Shown here one piece after another: positions 54,886 through 63,707 of a DNA stretch of 64,000 nucleotides. Position numbers and translations under genes: made by a program. This DNA is from Pedobacter changchengzhani. Lineage in GTDB: Bacteria; Bacteroidota; Bacteroidia; Sphingobacteriales; Sphingobacteriaceae. The DNA is taken from the NCBI RefSeq assembly GCF_004354365.1, contig NZ_SJCY01000004.1, positions 124,001 to 188,000 on the forward strand, given 5' to 3'. A model generated the notes under the pieces. The model made no database searches and was not told the DNA's origin. It saw nothing but the letters and a program-made list of their open reading frames with translations. Position 1 is the stretch's first letter. Every line of letters begins with the position of its first letter.

Positions 54886-55221
54886 ATGAATGTGAAATTA
54901 AATATCGGACTAGTTTTCTTAACGTTAAGCGTTTTGTTTTTAGGAATAAAAGTTGATGACGAATTTGATGATTCTACTCTATTTGTAAAATACAAAACTA
55001 GTTTTCAAATTTATTTTAAATCGCCATTAGGCATGTAAGATCTGCCAGCAAACTATCCTAAAGAATTAAGGGCGGTGGAAAATACTTATAATCAATTTGT
55101 TAGAAAAAAGCATTGGAGCGATCAACCTTTTTTTGATGTCAGCATTTCTGCGATCTTAATTTTAGGCACATTTTATTTTATGTTTACGGGGATAAAAAAG
55201 CAAATTCGCTATGCTAAATAG
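54886..55221 (+). pseudogene. Small two-helix membrane protein of family A, broken by a nonsense codon
   Basis: An open frame of 112 codons is interrupted once, by TAA at 55036-55038 (codon 51). Before it: a helix like the 18301 and 19544 proteins. After it: DLPANYPKELRAVENTYNQF and a second helix (FDVSISAILILGTFYFMF) to TAG at 55221. The intact ancestor would be 111 residues. Copies 18301 and 19544 keep only the first helix. Confidence 0.65.
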
Positions 55222-55236
55222 TACCAAAATAAATTT

Positions 55237-55731
55237 ATGAAAAACATTGAAATCAAGAAGTGGCCAAAAAAGAGAAAATTTACTGCGATAGCAGGAATCA
55301 TGATTTTACTGATTAGCGTTTTCATTATCTATCCGATAGAAATGGTTAAAGCAAATTTTGTTAGTGATTTTGTTAATACTTATTTAGGCTTAGCAGTTGC
55401 GCTGTTGCTTCTGATGTTAGGTTTAATGGGAAAATATTTTGTTCAAGGACTGTCATTCATGTTAATTAGTACTATTTTTGGGTTTACACTCATTGCAGTA
55501 TCAGTAGAATTTGGCGCAATTTTAGGCTTTATAATAGGTATTCCGTCTGGTGTTATAGCAGGAATGCTGTTTTTAGTAATTAATTTCTACTTTTTAAAGG
55601 ATGTTAAGCGTTACCGATTACCTACACAGATTATTTCCTATTGCATCATTCTTTGCATTGTTTCCTTTTTATTTTATCATGGAGGCGACTGGATTTACGA
55701 CATTACACAATATTTCAACAATAAATCTTAA
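55237..55731 (+). CDS. Multi-helix membrane protein, unknown
   Basis: 164 residues with five hydrophobic segments (about 16-33, 43-62, 68-88, 90-113, 125-147) and a basic N-terminus (KKWPKKRKF). No motif recognised. It lies 15 bases after the family A small gene in the same direction. Confidence 0.55.
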   Translation: MKNIEIKKWPKKRKFTAIAGIMILLISVFIIYPIEMVKANFVSDFVNTYLGLAVALLLLMLGLMGKYFVQGLSFMLISTIFGFTLIAVSVEFGAILGFIIGIPSGVIAGMLFLVINFYFLKDVKRYRLPTQIISYCIILCIVSFLFYHGGDWIYDITQYFNNKS

Positions 55732-55833
55732 TGTAAAACACAATTTAGAGAATTTTAATCGTCGTAAAAACACATTCATTTGCGCAAAGCGACAATCCTT
55801 TTAGTACAGAGAATGGTTCAAATACAAAATCAC

Positions 55834-56637
55834 ATGAATACACACAAGTTAACTTTTATTTTGCTCTGCACATTCTTTATTTTCGGTTGCAACCCTTTCC
55901 CAAGGACTGATGCGCATCCCGAAGTGCCATTATTAGAAGATTTATTGAAAGATAAATCTAAATTTAAAAAGATTGTAGGAATGGAAAATCTTACTGAAAT
56001 TATTTTTCTTAAAGATGATCGAATTCTTTTAAAGCCTGATAATAGTAATCTGCCGTTCAAAATAATCAACCCTGAAAACAACGTGATTTTAGCAGATAAA
56101 TACGATTGGAACCTGCCTTTTTACATTGACAAACAGGGAGAGTTATATTTTAATCGTAAAAAGTACTTTTATCCCGATTATAAAAAACAGGAAGGATTTA
56201 AAAACATAGTTGTTCAGGATAGTTTGAGTAAAATATCAGAGGAGAATAACGACTTGAATGATTCTATTGGACTTAAAATATGGCAGGATTATGAGGTTAA
56301 ATTATTGAAGCCTTATGGTTTAGTGCCATGCGGAAATACAATCGTAAACACTGATCAGTGTGATTTTTTTGAGGTGAGAAACAACACTTTAGTTGTAAGA
56401 CAGGATGAGCGTTTTAAAATTGATTTCGTAAAACAGAAGAATGATATTCCTAAATTTGATGATAACGTTTTAATTGCATGGCATAATGGAAAAATGCCAA
56501 ACCCTATTTACTTAGCCTATTATCAAATCAATACGATAAAATTTAAATGTGATGATATGACTTATCCCCAAACAGTTGTGATTGCAGATAAAACATATCT
56601 TTACTCCGCTAGTGTAGGCCTATATCAAATACTATAA
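55834..56637 (+). CDS. Lipoprotein, unknown
   Basis: 267 residues from ATG 55834 (MNTHK), preferred over an in-frame start at 55780 that would add 18 residues before the signal peptide. Lipobox FIFGC (about Cys18). The mature part has no recognised domain; it includes PFKIINPENNVILADK and a two-Cys pair (PCGNTIVNTDQC). Followed 3 bases later by the 56641 gene. Confidence 0.6.
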   Translation: MNTHKLTFILLCTFFIFGCNPFPRTDAHPEVPLLEDLLKDKSKFKKIVGMENLTEIIFLKDDRILLKPDNSNLPFKIINPENNVILADKYDWNLPFYIDKQGELYFNRKKYFYPDYKKQEGFKNIVVQDSLSKISEENNDLNDSIGLKIWQDYEVKLLKPYGLVPCGNTIVNTDQCDFFEVRNNTLVVRQDERFKIDFVKQKNDIPKFDDNVLIAWHNGKMPNPIYLAYYQINTIKFKCDDMTYPQTVVIADKTYLYSASVGLYQIL

Positions 56638-56640
56638 ATT

Positions 56641-57375
56641 ATGAAACAGATACTTCTTATTTTTATTTTAATTATCGTGAAAACGCCTTCATTTGCGCAA
56701 GATAAAAATCCTATTATTCCAACAACAGGTGCAAACCTAAAATCATTTATCCCAAAAGGCTGGAAAATGATTTTAGAAACCACTGGCGATTTAAACAAAG
56801 ATGGCTTGGCAGATAAAGTAATCGTCATTGAAAATACAGACCCGAAAAATGTAATTGCTAATGACGGATTAGGGATGAATAAGTTAAACATCAACCCTCG
56901 CATAGTATTGGTGCTTTTTAAAACTACAGCTAATTTGTACCAATTGGGAGCTAAAAATTCTGGATTTATTCCTTCAGAAAATGATGCTGAGTCTAGCTGT
57001 TTAGCAGATCCATTAATGCAGGAGGGTGGTATCAGTATAGAAAAAGGACTGCTCAAAATTTCTTATCAATATTGGTACAGCTGTGGTTCTTGGTATGTAA
57101 CCAATAAAAATTATACGTTTCGGTTTCAAAATCAAAAATTCGAATTAATAGGTTATGATGAAGATAGCTTTCATCGCTCAAGCGGAGAAATGTCTAGCAC
57201 AAGCATTAATTTCTCAACTCATAAAATGAGCGAAACTAACGGCGGTAACGAGTTTAATGAAGAAGAGAATAAACCTAAAACGCGTTGGACTAAGATAAAA
57301 TCAAAAGATTTACTGTCTTTGGATTATTTAACAAATGATAGGATAGATCATTTTTTGGAAAATATAAAGCCATAA
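56641..57375 (+). CDS. Secreted FG-GAP-like protein
   Basis: 244 residues. Signal peptide to about PSFAQ (16-20). DLNKDGLADKVIVIENTD (about 48-65) is a DxNxDGxxD calcium-loop as in FG-GAP/VCBS repeats. A Cys pair (SSCLADP; YSCGSWY) follows. Its stop precedes a copy of the 133-bp repeat (57405-57537). Confidence 0.7.
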   Translation: MKQILLIFILIIVKTPSFAQDKNPIIPTTGANLKSFIPKGWKMILETTGDLNKDGLADKVIVIENTDPKNVIANDGLGMNKLNINPRIVLVLFKTTANLYQLGAKNSGFIPSENDAESSCLADPLMQEGGISIEKGLLKISYQYWYSCGSWYVTNKNYTFRFQNQKFELIGYDEDSFHRSSGEMSSTSINFSTHKMSETNGGNEFNEEENKPKTRWTKIKSKDLLSLDYLTNDRIDHFLENIKP

Positions 57376-57404
57376 TTAATTGTAACATGTTAATTCCCCT
57401 TTGG

Positions 57405-57537
57405 TTGGTGTTATCACCAACCACTAAAATTCTTATGTTGCTAAATATGCACGCTAACCTATTACCCACTATATGGAGCACATTTAATATAATAAGATAG
57501 TGATGGATAAGGTAGTGATGGTTGGTGATAACACCAA
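57405..57537 (+). repeat. MITE-like 133-bp palindromic repeat, copy 3
   Basis: Same length and ends as copy 2 at 23161 (19-bp inverted ends TTGGTGTTATCACCAACCA). It lies between two convergent genes (57375 plus and 57551 minus), as do copies 1 and 2. The internal hairpin could help stop transcripts from both sides. Confidence 0.9.
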
Positions 57538-57550
57538 TCTGGTATATCTT

Positions 57551-58096
57551 TTATTCCCAAAACTTCCTTTTTACTAAAGTGTCATGCTGTTTGCCCATGT
57601 TGGATATAATTTCTAGCACCAATTCATGTTCTGTTTCTGCCAGAAGCTTAACTTCAAACCAGAATACGACACCGGTTTTTGTATTGTTGGTCGAAAATAT
57701 TTCACTAGGTTTTTCCGAGATTGTTTTTTCTAATAAAAAATAACGCTCCACCACTTTATAATGGTCACGATAACCTTCTACTTGGTAGTGAGCTCCATCA
57801 ATTGGTTTACGAATGTAAAAATCGAAACTGAGCAGTTGATAGATGCTTAAAGTGATAAATGCAAGTCCAAAAAATAGAGAGCTGAAAAACTTAGTTTTTG
57901 AACCAAAAACAATAAAAAGGTTGACGATAAACAGGATTAACCAATACCAGAAAAAAGTTAAATAAAGTAGTTCAATATTATAAAAGTAATTGGTTATCAG
58001 GTTAATAAATCCAATAATTGGTAATAATATAGCACCTGAAAAAAGTATCGTTTTAGCAGTTTTCAAAATATTTAATGATTTTACAATTTTTAGCAA
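57551..58096 (-). CDS. Membrane protein with soluble tail (family C)
   Basis: 181 residues. Three helices (about 16-37, 45-62, 70-90) and a soluble C-terminal half ending KQHDTLVKRKFWE. A 3' relic of a paralogue lies at 51141-51224. It starts one base after the 58098 stop, so the two are co-transcribed. Confidence 0.6.
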   Translation of the reverse strand: MLKIVKSLNILKTAKTILFSGAILLPIIGFINLITNYFYNIELLYLTFFWYWLILFIVNLFIVFGSKTKFFSSLFFGLAFITLSIYQLLSFDFYIRKPIDGAHYQVEGYRDHYKVVERYFLLEKTISEKPSEIFSTNNTKTGVVFWFEVKLLAETEHELVLEIISNMGKQHDTLVKRKFWE

Positions 58097-58097
58097 C

Positions 58098-59024
58098 TTA
58101 CAATTTCATTCGATAATCTCCTTTCTCCACTACTTTAATTAAAGCAGACATTATATTTCCTTTTTCATAATAAGAAAGCTCGTTAGTTAATAAATTAGTT
58201 GCTACGTAATTGATATCCTCATAATTGTCATTAAAATTATTGGTAAGTATCCTAACGGCCTCCTGAAAATCTGAACAATCAGAATAGCTATATTTATCTG
58301 CTGTTCCGTAAATACTTTTTAGTTTATCCAAATAATGGTCCCTAATTACTTCAGGATACTTTTTAGTAATAAGAGGCATTAATTCTGTTTTTTCTGCCAA
58401 AAAATTAGCTAATGCATTTGCCAACTGTTTGTCGGTTAATACTGCGATGTCCGTTTTTAATATACCTTGTTGCTTGTAATAGGTCAAGAAATCTGCAGTT
58501 GGATTAATGCCATGCCCTATAAACCAATCAATTGTTTTGCTGTATCTATCTGTGGGTACTTTTAGGTTTTCTAGTGAAGCAACTGATTTTATATCGTCAA
58601 TCAGTTTTTGCCAAACGGCTCGACTATCGTTGTTTTTGACTAAACCAATTATTTGATATTGTTTACCAATTTTTTTTAAGAAAAGGATTTCATAATAACT
58701 TTTATTCATTTCAAATGGATAACCTATTGCCGGAGCGCAATTACTTACATTAACTAAATAATCTTCATCCTGTGTCGCCACCCTAATTTCTGCCTTTTGA
58801 AAAACAAAACCGGTCTTGTTTTTAATGATGGTATCCACAGCAGTAATTTTATAGAAATAATTGCTCGAATAATCATTGATGATTTTACTGGAGTCAATCA
58901 CGTTCTTTTGGTTGCAAAACAAAATGACATCGCTTTTTAACGTTATTTTTCTAACATCAAAGCTTTGTCCATAAGTGATGACCACTGTAAAAAGTAGGAG
59001 TATAGTTAAATAGATTTTTTTCAT
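58098..59024 (-). CDS. Secreted protein, unknown
   Basis: 308 residues with a signal peptide (to about ITYGQ, 16-20). The N-terminal half is beta-rich (GYPFEMNKSYYEILFLKKI) and the C-terminal half helical (WFIGHGINPTADFLTYYKQ; KQLANALANFLAEKTEL). No domain recognised. The region 59025-59120 holds nothing else. Confidence 0.5.
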   Translation of the reverse strand: MKKIYLTILLLFTVVITYGQSFDVRKITLKSDVILFCNQKNVIDSSKIINDYSSNYFYKITAVDTIIKNKTGFVFQKAEIRVATQDEDYLVNVSNCAPAIGYPFEMNKSYYEILFLKKIGKQYQIIGLVKNNDSRAVWQKLIDDIKSVASLENLKVPTDRYSKTIDWFIGHGINPTADFLTYYKQQGILKTDIAVLTDKQLANALANFLAEKTELMPLITKKYPEVIRDHYLDKLKSIYGTADKYSYSDCSDFQEAVRILTNNFNDNYEDINYVATNLLTNELSYYEKGNIMSALIKVVEKGDYRMKL

Positions 59025-59120
59025 AGGAACGATTTTTATGAATGATGGATTTAAATTACACTTTCCATAACGAACTTTAAAACTGAATGCGCTTCTTAAC
59101 TTTGATAACGCAGTTTTAAA

Positions 59121-59594
59121 TTAGGTTTTGTAATAAAATAGGAAGAGAAATAATAGCATGTATATAACTGCAAGTATGCCAGTCAGATAACTTGAATTCA
59201 TTTTATAATCTAAACGATGTGGTTTGGTCGTAAAATTTGGCATTAATAATTGTGTTATAGCAAGTAACAAAGCCACCCATGTGTATGCGACTAGGTAGTT
59301 GAAAAATCCTTCAGTTATAAAATAATTGTTTAAAATTAAAGAAATTACAATCAAGGCGACCACTACTGAGCCTAAAAATATAAATATTTTCCTTTTTGAG
59401 ACGCTTCCAATTACACCGTAAAACACAAGAGAAGTGGCTAGATTGGCGTAAGGCCAAAAGAATATAATTGTGTATTTAAAGGAACCAAGTTTCCCATAAT
59501 AGCTCACTTTGTCTTCGCTGAAATATATATAAGCGCCAAAAACGAGTAGAACAATGATCAAGCTGATTAGATATCTGAATATAAAGTTTTTCAT
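59121..59594 (-). CDS. Four- to five-helix membrane protein, unknown
   Basis: 157 residues. Helices lie at about 5-25, 42-62, 70-90, 97-113 and 135-155. No motif recognised. The gap to the next gene (59595-59736) shows no site of the LytTR-like type. Confidence 0.55.
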   Translation of the reverse strand: MKNFIFRYLISLIIVLLVFGAYIYFSEDKVSYYGKLGSFKYTIIFFWPYANLATSLVFYGVIGSVSKRKIFIFLGSVVVALIVISLILNNYFITEGFFNYLVAYTWVALLLAITQLLMPNFTTKPHRLDYKMNSSYLTGILAVIYMLLFLFLFYYKT

Positions 59595-59736
59595 TGATTC
59601 GAAAGTTAAAATTTAACTATGGCTTTGAATTTTTTTGGTAGCAACTTTACAAAAATATCAGTATTATTTCTGTGAGTTTTACTATGCTTTTAACTTCTAT
59701 TTAGGAAGACTTTATCTAATAAAAAACGATTACTAA

Positions 59737-60060
59737 TTAGATAAAAAACATTATAGCCAAACTTGCCATGACTACCAAAAAAATAAGCCAATAAGCAACC
59801 TTTTTGTTTTTATCAAAACGTCTGTAAATCAATTCTATAATCATAGCCAATAGCCAAATAACTACAATAAAACCACTAAAAATTAAGAAGCCAAACATGG
59901 GCCCCATGGTATGCCTGTGCTCATCGCCAATGCAACGTTCGTGGGGATTATAATTAAAAACCACCAAAAAATATAATATGACTATCGGCACTATTAAAAA
60001 TGCCAATCTGATTAAAATCTGTAAGTACCTTAGTTGGTTTCTCCTTATCCTATTTTTCAT
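59737..60060 (-). CDS. Three-helix small membrane protein, unknown
   Basis: 107 residues. Helices lie at about 12-32, 52-72 and 87-105, with an Asn-Pro-His-Glu-Arg-Cys loop between the first two. It follows the 60073 gene by 12 bases, so it is likely in the same transcript. Confidence 0.5.
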   Translation of the reverse strand: MKNRIRRNQLRYLQILIRLAFLIVPIVILYFLVVFNYNPHERCIGDEHRHTMGPMFGFLIFSGFIVVIWLLAMIIELIYRRFDKNKKVAYWLIFLVVMASLAIMFFI

Positions 60061-60072
60061 GATAATCTAATT

Positions 60073-60894
60073 TTAATCTGCTTGCTTTACAGCAATTAAT
60101 TTCCCTAATTCATCAAATTTATATGTGTATGTTAGCCACTTGTTGCCAACTTTGCACTTCGCTACAATTTGTTTGTGTGGTTTATTCAATTTTAAATCGC
60201 CAAAACTAACGCCTTTAGTAGATGTTGCTTTTTGTAATTTATTAAATTTTTTAGTTGCGGTGTTATAGATAAATATTTCTTTAATATCTTCCACAACCTC
60301 CACACCATTGTAAATAGAAGTGCTAAAAGAGATGTCGTTTATACCATCAAAGTTATAATCTTCTATATTGATATGTCTTGCATCATCTTTATTAATTGTA
60401 CTCAAAAGTTGTTTGGTTTTACTTCCATCAGCGTAAACAAATGCTAAATTATCCTCATAAAAAACATAATAATGAATTTGTACCCCATGCAAAAGCGCCA
60501 TATCTTTTCCATCGTAAGTCTCTTTTTCATCAATTAATTCAAATTTAAATTTCTTTCCGTCTTTATACCTGATGTAGTAAATATCAGCTACATTTCTAGG
60601 CCATTCCGTGATGCCATATTCTCCGGTAGCTTTACCGTTATACATTTCAGTATATTTATAACTGTAAAAATCTGGCTGACCACTTTCCCGTTCAGTGCTA
60701 TCAATATCTAGAGCTTTCAATTTTAATGGGATAGGCACATTTTTCCCTTTGTACCAAACAAAAGCACCTTTTTGATGCTGGAATCCGAATGTGAATTCAA
60801 TAGGTTTTGGGGTGCCAACGGATTTAAACTTCATCTGAGCGAAGGTTAATGTTGGTAATAATAAAGCAATGTAAATGATCAGGTTAATTTTCAT
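60073..60894 (-). CDS. Secreted FG-GAP-like protein
   Basis: 273 residues. Signal peptide to about LTFAQ (15-19). NIEDYNFDGINDISFSTS (about 176-193) is a DxNxDGxxD-like loop. Beta-rich body (FTFGFQHQKGAFVWYKGKN) and FSTSIYNGVEVVE. Its start codon overlaps the upstream small gene by 4 bases. Confidence 0.65.
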   Translation of the reverse strand: MKINLIIYIALLLPTLTFAQMKFKSVGTPKPIEFTFGFQHQKGAFVWYKGKNVPIPLKLKALDIDSTERESGQPDFYSYKYTEMYNGKATGEYGITEWPRNVADIYYIRYKDGKKFKFELIDEKETYDGKDMALLHGVQIHYYVFYEDNLAFVYADGSKTKQLLSTINKDDARHINIEDYNFDGINDISFSTSIYNGVEVVEDIKEIFIYNTATKKFNKLQKATSTKGVSFGDLKLNKPHKQIVAKCKVGNKWLTYTYKFDELGKLIAVKQAD

Positions 60895-61094
60895 TTTCTT
60901 TTGGTATTTATTTCGTCCCTCCTTGGATCCATCCCTCTATCAAACCCTATAATAAATACAGTCGCCAAAGCAGTAAACACTATAATTAACGCAATTGCTA
61001 AAATCAATATCTTCTTGCCGATGGAATATTTTGTATTGAAAACAAAAAAAGAAATTATTAAAATAATGATGATAATTAATGGTGTTATTCCCAT
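60891..61094 (-). CDS. Small two-helix membrane protein, unknown
   Basis: 67 residues. Helices lie at about 3-19 and 29-51 with a short basic tail (MDPRRDEINTKRK). The overlap with the 60073 gene argues that it is real. It is the first gene behind the LytTR-like pair at 61122-61152. Confidence 0.6.
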   Translation of the reverse strand: MGITPLIIIIILIISFFVFNTKYSIGKKILILAIALIIVFTALATVFIIGFDRGMDPRRDEINTKRK

Positions 61095-61121
61095 AATTTA
61101 TAGTTTTTCTAAAAATTTTAA

Positions 61122-61152
61122 TTAATCGTTCGAACCAACAATTTTATCGTTT
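61122..61152 (-). promoter_or_regulatory. Putative LytTR operator before the 61094 gene
   Basis: Plus-strand TTAATCGTTC (61122) and TTTATCGTTT (61143) carry the core at exact 21-base phasing. They face the minus-strand run 61094-59737 and begin 28 bases before its start. Confidence 0.5.
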
Positions 61153-61173
61153 TTGATTTAAGCTTAATAAATT

Positions 61174-61344
61174 TTAGTCTCTGGATAAATTAAAATTTAA
61201 CACACAGTAAATGGTAAAAAAAAGGATGAAACCTAATATTATAATCGCGATTAGCCAAGCCTTTTTTCTTGTAGAATAAGCCGATTGCATCACAACATAA
61301 GTTATTAAAGCAACGGATAGGAGGAAAGTTAGGTTTACCCACAT
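61174..61344 (-). CDS. Small two-helix membrane protein, unlisted by ORF calling
   Basis: 56 residues, ATG at 61344 to TAA at 61174. Starts MWVNLTFLLSVALITYVV and has a second helix (AIIILGFILFFTIYCVL). It lies between the 61376 lipoprotein and the operator at 61122. Similar in style to the 60891 protein (hydrophobic hairpin with a short basic centre YSTRKK). Confidence rests on the clean open frame and membrane pattern. Confidence 0.5.
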   Translation of the reverse strand: MWVNLTFLLSVALITYVVMQSAYSTRKKAWLIAIIILGFILFFTIYCVLNFNLSRD

Positions 61345-61375
61345 TGTTAATAAGCGTTTTCTTTACTTGTTATTA

Positions 61376-62392
61376 TTATTTTAAACTGATATTCTCAGAC
61401 ATTAAATAGTTGAAGTTGATGATTTTATTCATCTCTTCAGCATTTGGATAATTCTTGGTTTGGCGTCGATTAACATCAGCAAAAATGAAGATATGAGAAT
61501 TGCCCGATTTGAAATATTTTAAAGTAAAAAAAGATTGCACTACTGCTTGTTCGCTATCCTCGTCATATCGGATTGTATATCCTACAATATTGTTTTTTTC
61601 TTTTTTGACAATAAACATATTAGGATTTTCCGAGTAATAATTTTCTATGTTAAAAGGCGTAGGATCGGTAGAAAACCAGACACTTACCTGTTTCAATCCA
61701 TAGTCAATGTTTGGATATACGAGGTCATATATTTTAGAGTTTTTTTGAAACGTGCCAACCAAAATTTTTCCAAATTGCTCATTGTTTACACTTCCGGTTT
61801 CTTTTAGTTCAATTTCTTCAGGAATAAGTAATGCTATTTCATGATCAGATTTATCATTACTTATTTTTACCGTTTTTAAGGGGAGTTTTTTTACGGCATT
61901 CAAAATTATGGGAGATTGCTTTGCTAATTCCGATTTTAAAGCATTCATTTTTCTTGCGACCTCCTGCTTATGCGCAACATCTTTTGCGATATTCTTTTCA
62001 AAATCCTCTTTTGAAATTTGTTTAAATTCTATAATGCCGTTTTTTGGGTCGGTTAAAGTATTGTCTTTAAATTTTATTAAAAATTTGTCACCAGCAAATT
62101 CATGATTTTCCATTTTAAAATATTCTTCCTCATCTATATTTAGCTGACTGAGGCTTTTAAAATTCTTTAGACTTACTTTAAATTTTTGGGGTAGTTCAAA
62201 AAATAGACTGTCGTTTCGCTTTCTAAAGTTGAAATTTTTCTGAAAAATTTGATCCAGATAAAATTCTTTCATTCCCTTAATTGGTTTTTCATCTGGTCTG
62301 TAAACACTTGCAATTTGCCAATAGGTTTCCTTTTCTTGTCCGCAAGATTGTAGAGACAGGGAAACCATTAAAATGAGGACGATGTTTTTCAT
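61376..62392 (-). CDS. Lipoprotein, unknown
   Basis: 338 residues. Signal ends LSLQSC (lipobox, about Cys17). N-terminal half mixed, with a helical stretch (EKNIAKDVAHKQEVARKMNA) and a C-terminal domain (GYTIRYDEDSEQAVVQSFFT; NSHIFIFADVNRR). Resembles DUF-type lipoproteins of this region but no family is recognised. Confidence 0.55.
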   Translation of the reverse strand: MKNIVLILMVSLSLQSCGQEKETYWQIASVYRPDEKPIKGMKEFYLDQIFQKNFNFRKRNDSLFFELPQKFKVSLKNFKSLSQLNIDEEEYFKMENHEFAGDKFLIKFKDNTLTDPKNGIIEFKQISKEDFEKNIAKDVAHKQEVARKMNALKSELAKQSPIILNAVKKLPLKTVKISNDKSDHEIALLIPEEIELKETGSVNNEQFGKILVGTFQKNSKIYDLVYPNIDYGLKQVSVWFSTDPTPFNIENYYSENPNMFIVKKEKNNIVGYTIRYDEDSEQAVVQSFFTLKYFKSGNSHIFIFADVNRRQTKNYPNAEEMNKIINFNYLMSENISLK

Positions 62393-62437
62393 AATATTTT
62401 TTGGACTGTTATTAAAGAAGCTTGATGATTACTTAAT

Positions 62438-63133
62438 TTATTTAACATAATTCTTTAAAAAGTAACTGTCGTTACCATCCTCTTTCTGTTTTTGATTAAC
62501 AAAATCTTTGTAAGTATATTTTTTATTTTGATGTTCAGGCTTATTTTTCTCAAATAAATAATCACTATAATACCCAAAACCACCAGCGATATAGTAATTG
62601 TAGAGCACCTTATTCTTATTGTTTACCACATTCAAATCGGCTGAGATAGTTTTCTTCCCATTGAATTCTGTTGTATGGTTAATTTCCAAAAAATAGGTGT
62701 TTTGATTAGCTTCCCATATCCTGAAACTAAAATCTTTTTTATCATCATAATGGTAATCCGCTTCGCCAAACTTTTCTATTAAAGCTTTTTCTAACTTCAG
62801 TGATTCATCTTTGGTTACCAATCTCAATTCATAGGATTCAATTTTTCCCGTTTTTTTACTCAATTGGAATGTTACGCTATTGGTTCCGAAAAATGAACCT
62901 TCGTCAACCATGGTTCCCGAAAGTTTTTCCTCGCCAAAATATAACGCATTTTCATCTTTAACCCTTATGGATGTTACTTCTGCAAAATCTGATCTTTCTT
63001 TAAATTCAAACTTTTTGGTAATCGCATCTTTAGCCATCGGTAGCGTTAGCTGAGCCAAATCAAAATCATGCTTTTGGCAGGATACTAATGGCAAAATAAG
63101 CAACATTAACCACATTTTAGATTTTACTTTCAT
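62438..63133 (-). CDS. Lipoprotein, unknown
   Basis: 231 residues. Lipobox LPLVSC (about Cys19). The mature domain has LEKALIEKFGEADYHYDD and QNTYFLEINHTTEFNGKKTI. It follows the 63150 gene by 16 bases. Confidence 0.55.
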   Translation of the reverse strand: MKVKSKMWLMLLILPLVSCQKHDFDLAQLTLPMAKDAITKKFEFKERSDFAEVTSIRVKDENALYFGEEKLSGTMVDEGSFFGTNSVTFQLSKKTGKIESYELRLVTKDESLKLEKALIEKFGEADYHYDDKKDFSFRIWEANQNTYFLEINHTTEFNGKKTISADLNVVNNKNKVLYNYYIAGGFGYYSDYLFEKNKPEHQNKKYTYKDFVNQKQKEDGNDSYFLKNYVK

Positions 63134-63149
63134 GAGTGTTTTATTTTTA

Positions 63150-63707
63150 TTAATTGTTTTTTAGTAAAGTCATTTTAGACGTTACGTTATCGCCAGAAAA
63201 CTGAATCGTCATGCTACTATCTGTTTCGCTAATAAACTTTGCATCTTGGATTGACCAAATGGCTATCCTAGTGCTGTCATTTATGGCAACATGCTGGTTC
63301 GTATTTGCAACCCGTTTCTCTATTAATCCTCTATTCTCCACAAGCTCCATCAACGGTCTTCCCATTACACCATAACCAACAATTTGAAGTCTGTATTCCG
63401 GCGTAATTTGTTTTTTAAAATGTAAGCCACCCCCGGTGGTGGATAATACGATGGCGAAAAATGGAATCATCATAGGTAAAATGCTTAAAATTATACCAGT
63501 TATAAGTAAACCAAAATAGATTTTAGTCAATACTTTTTTCCAAAATATTTTAATGATGTAAATTGTGCTAAAAAACCACATCCAAAACAAAATTCTATCG
63601 CTCCAATAACCAGCAATACTCAACTTATAAATTGAGTCGCCAATTACATTTGCAATGAGCAAAAGTGAAATTATGATGTACGCCATTAGCGCTTGTTTTT
63701 TACTCAT
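63150..63707 (-). CDS. Membrane protein, unknown
   Basis: 185 residues. Three to four helices (about 7-24, 35-55, 60-90) and a soluble C-terminal part (NQHVAINDSTRIAIWSIQDA). Start overlaps the upstream TonB-like gene by one base (TAATG). Confidence 0.55.
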   Translation of the reverse strand: MSKKQALMAYIIISLLLIANVIGDSIYKLSIAGYWSDRILFWMWFFSTIYIIKIFWKKVLTKIYFGLLITGIILSILPMMIPFFAIVLSTTGGGLHFKKQITPEYRLQIVGYGVMGRPLMELVENRGLIEKRVANTNQHVAINDSTRIAIWSIQDAKFISETDSSMTIQFSGDNVTSKMTLLKNN

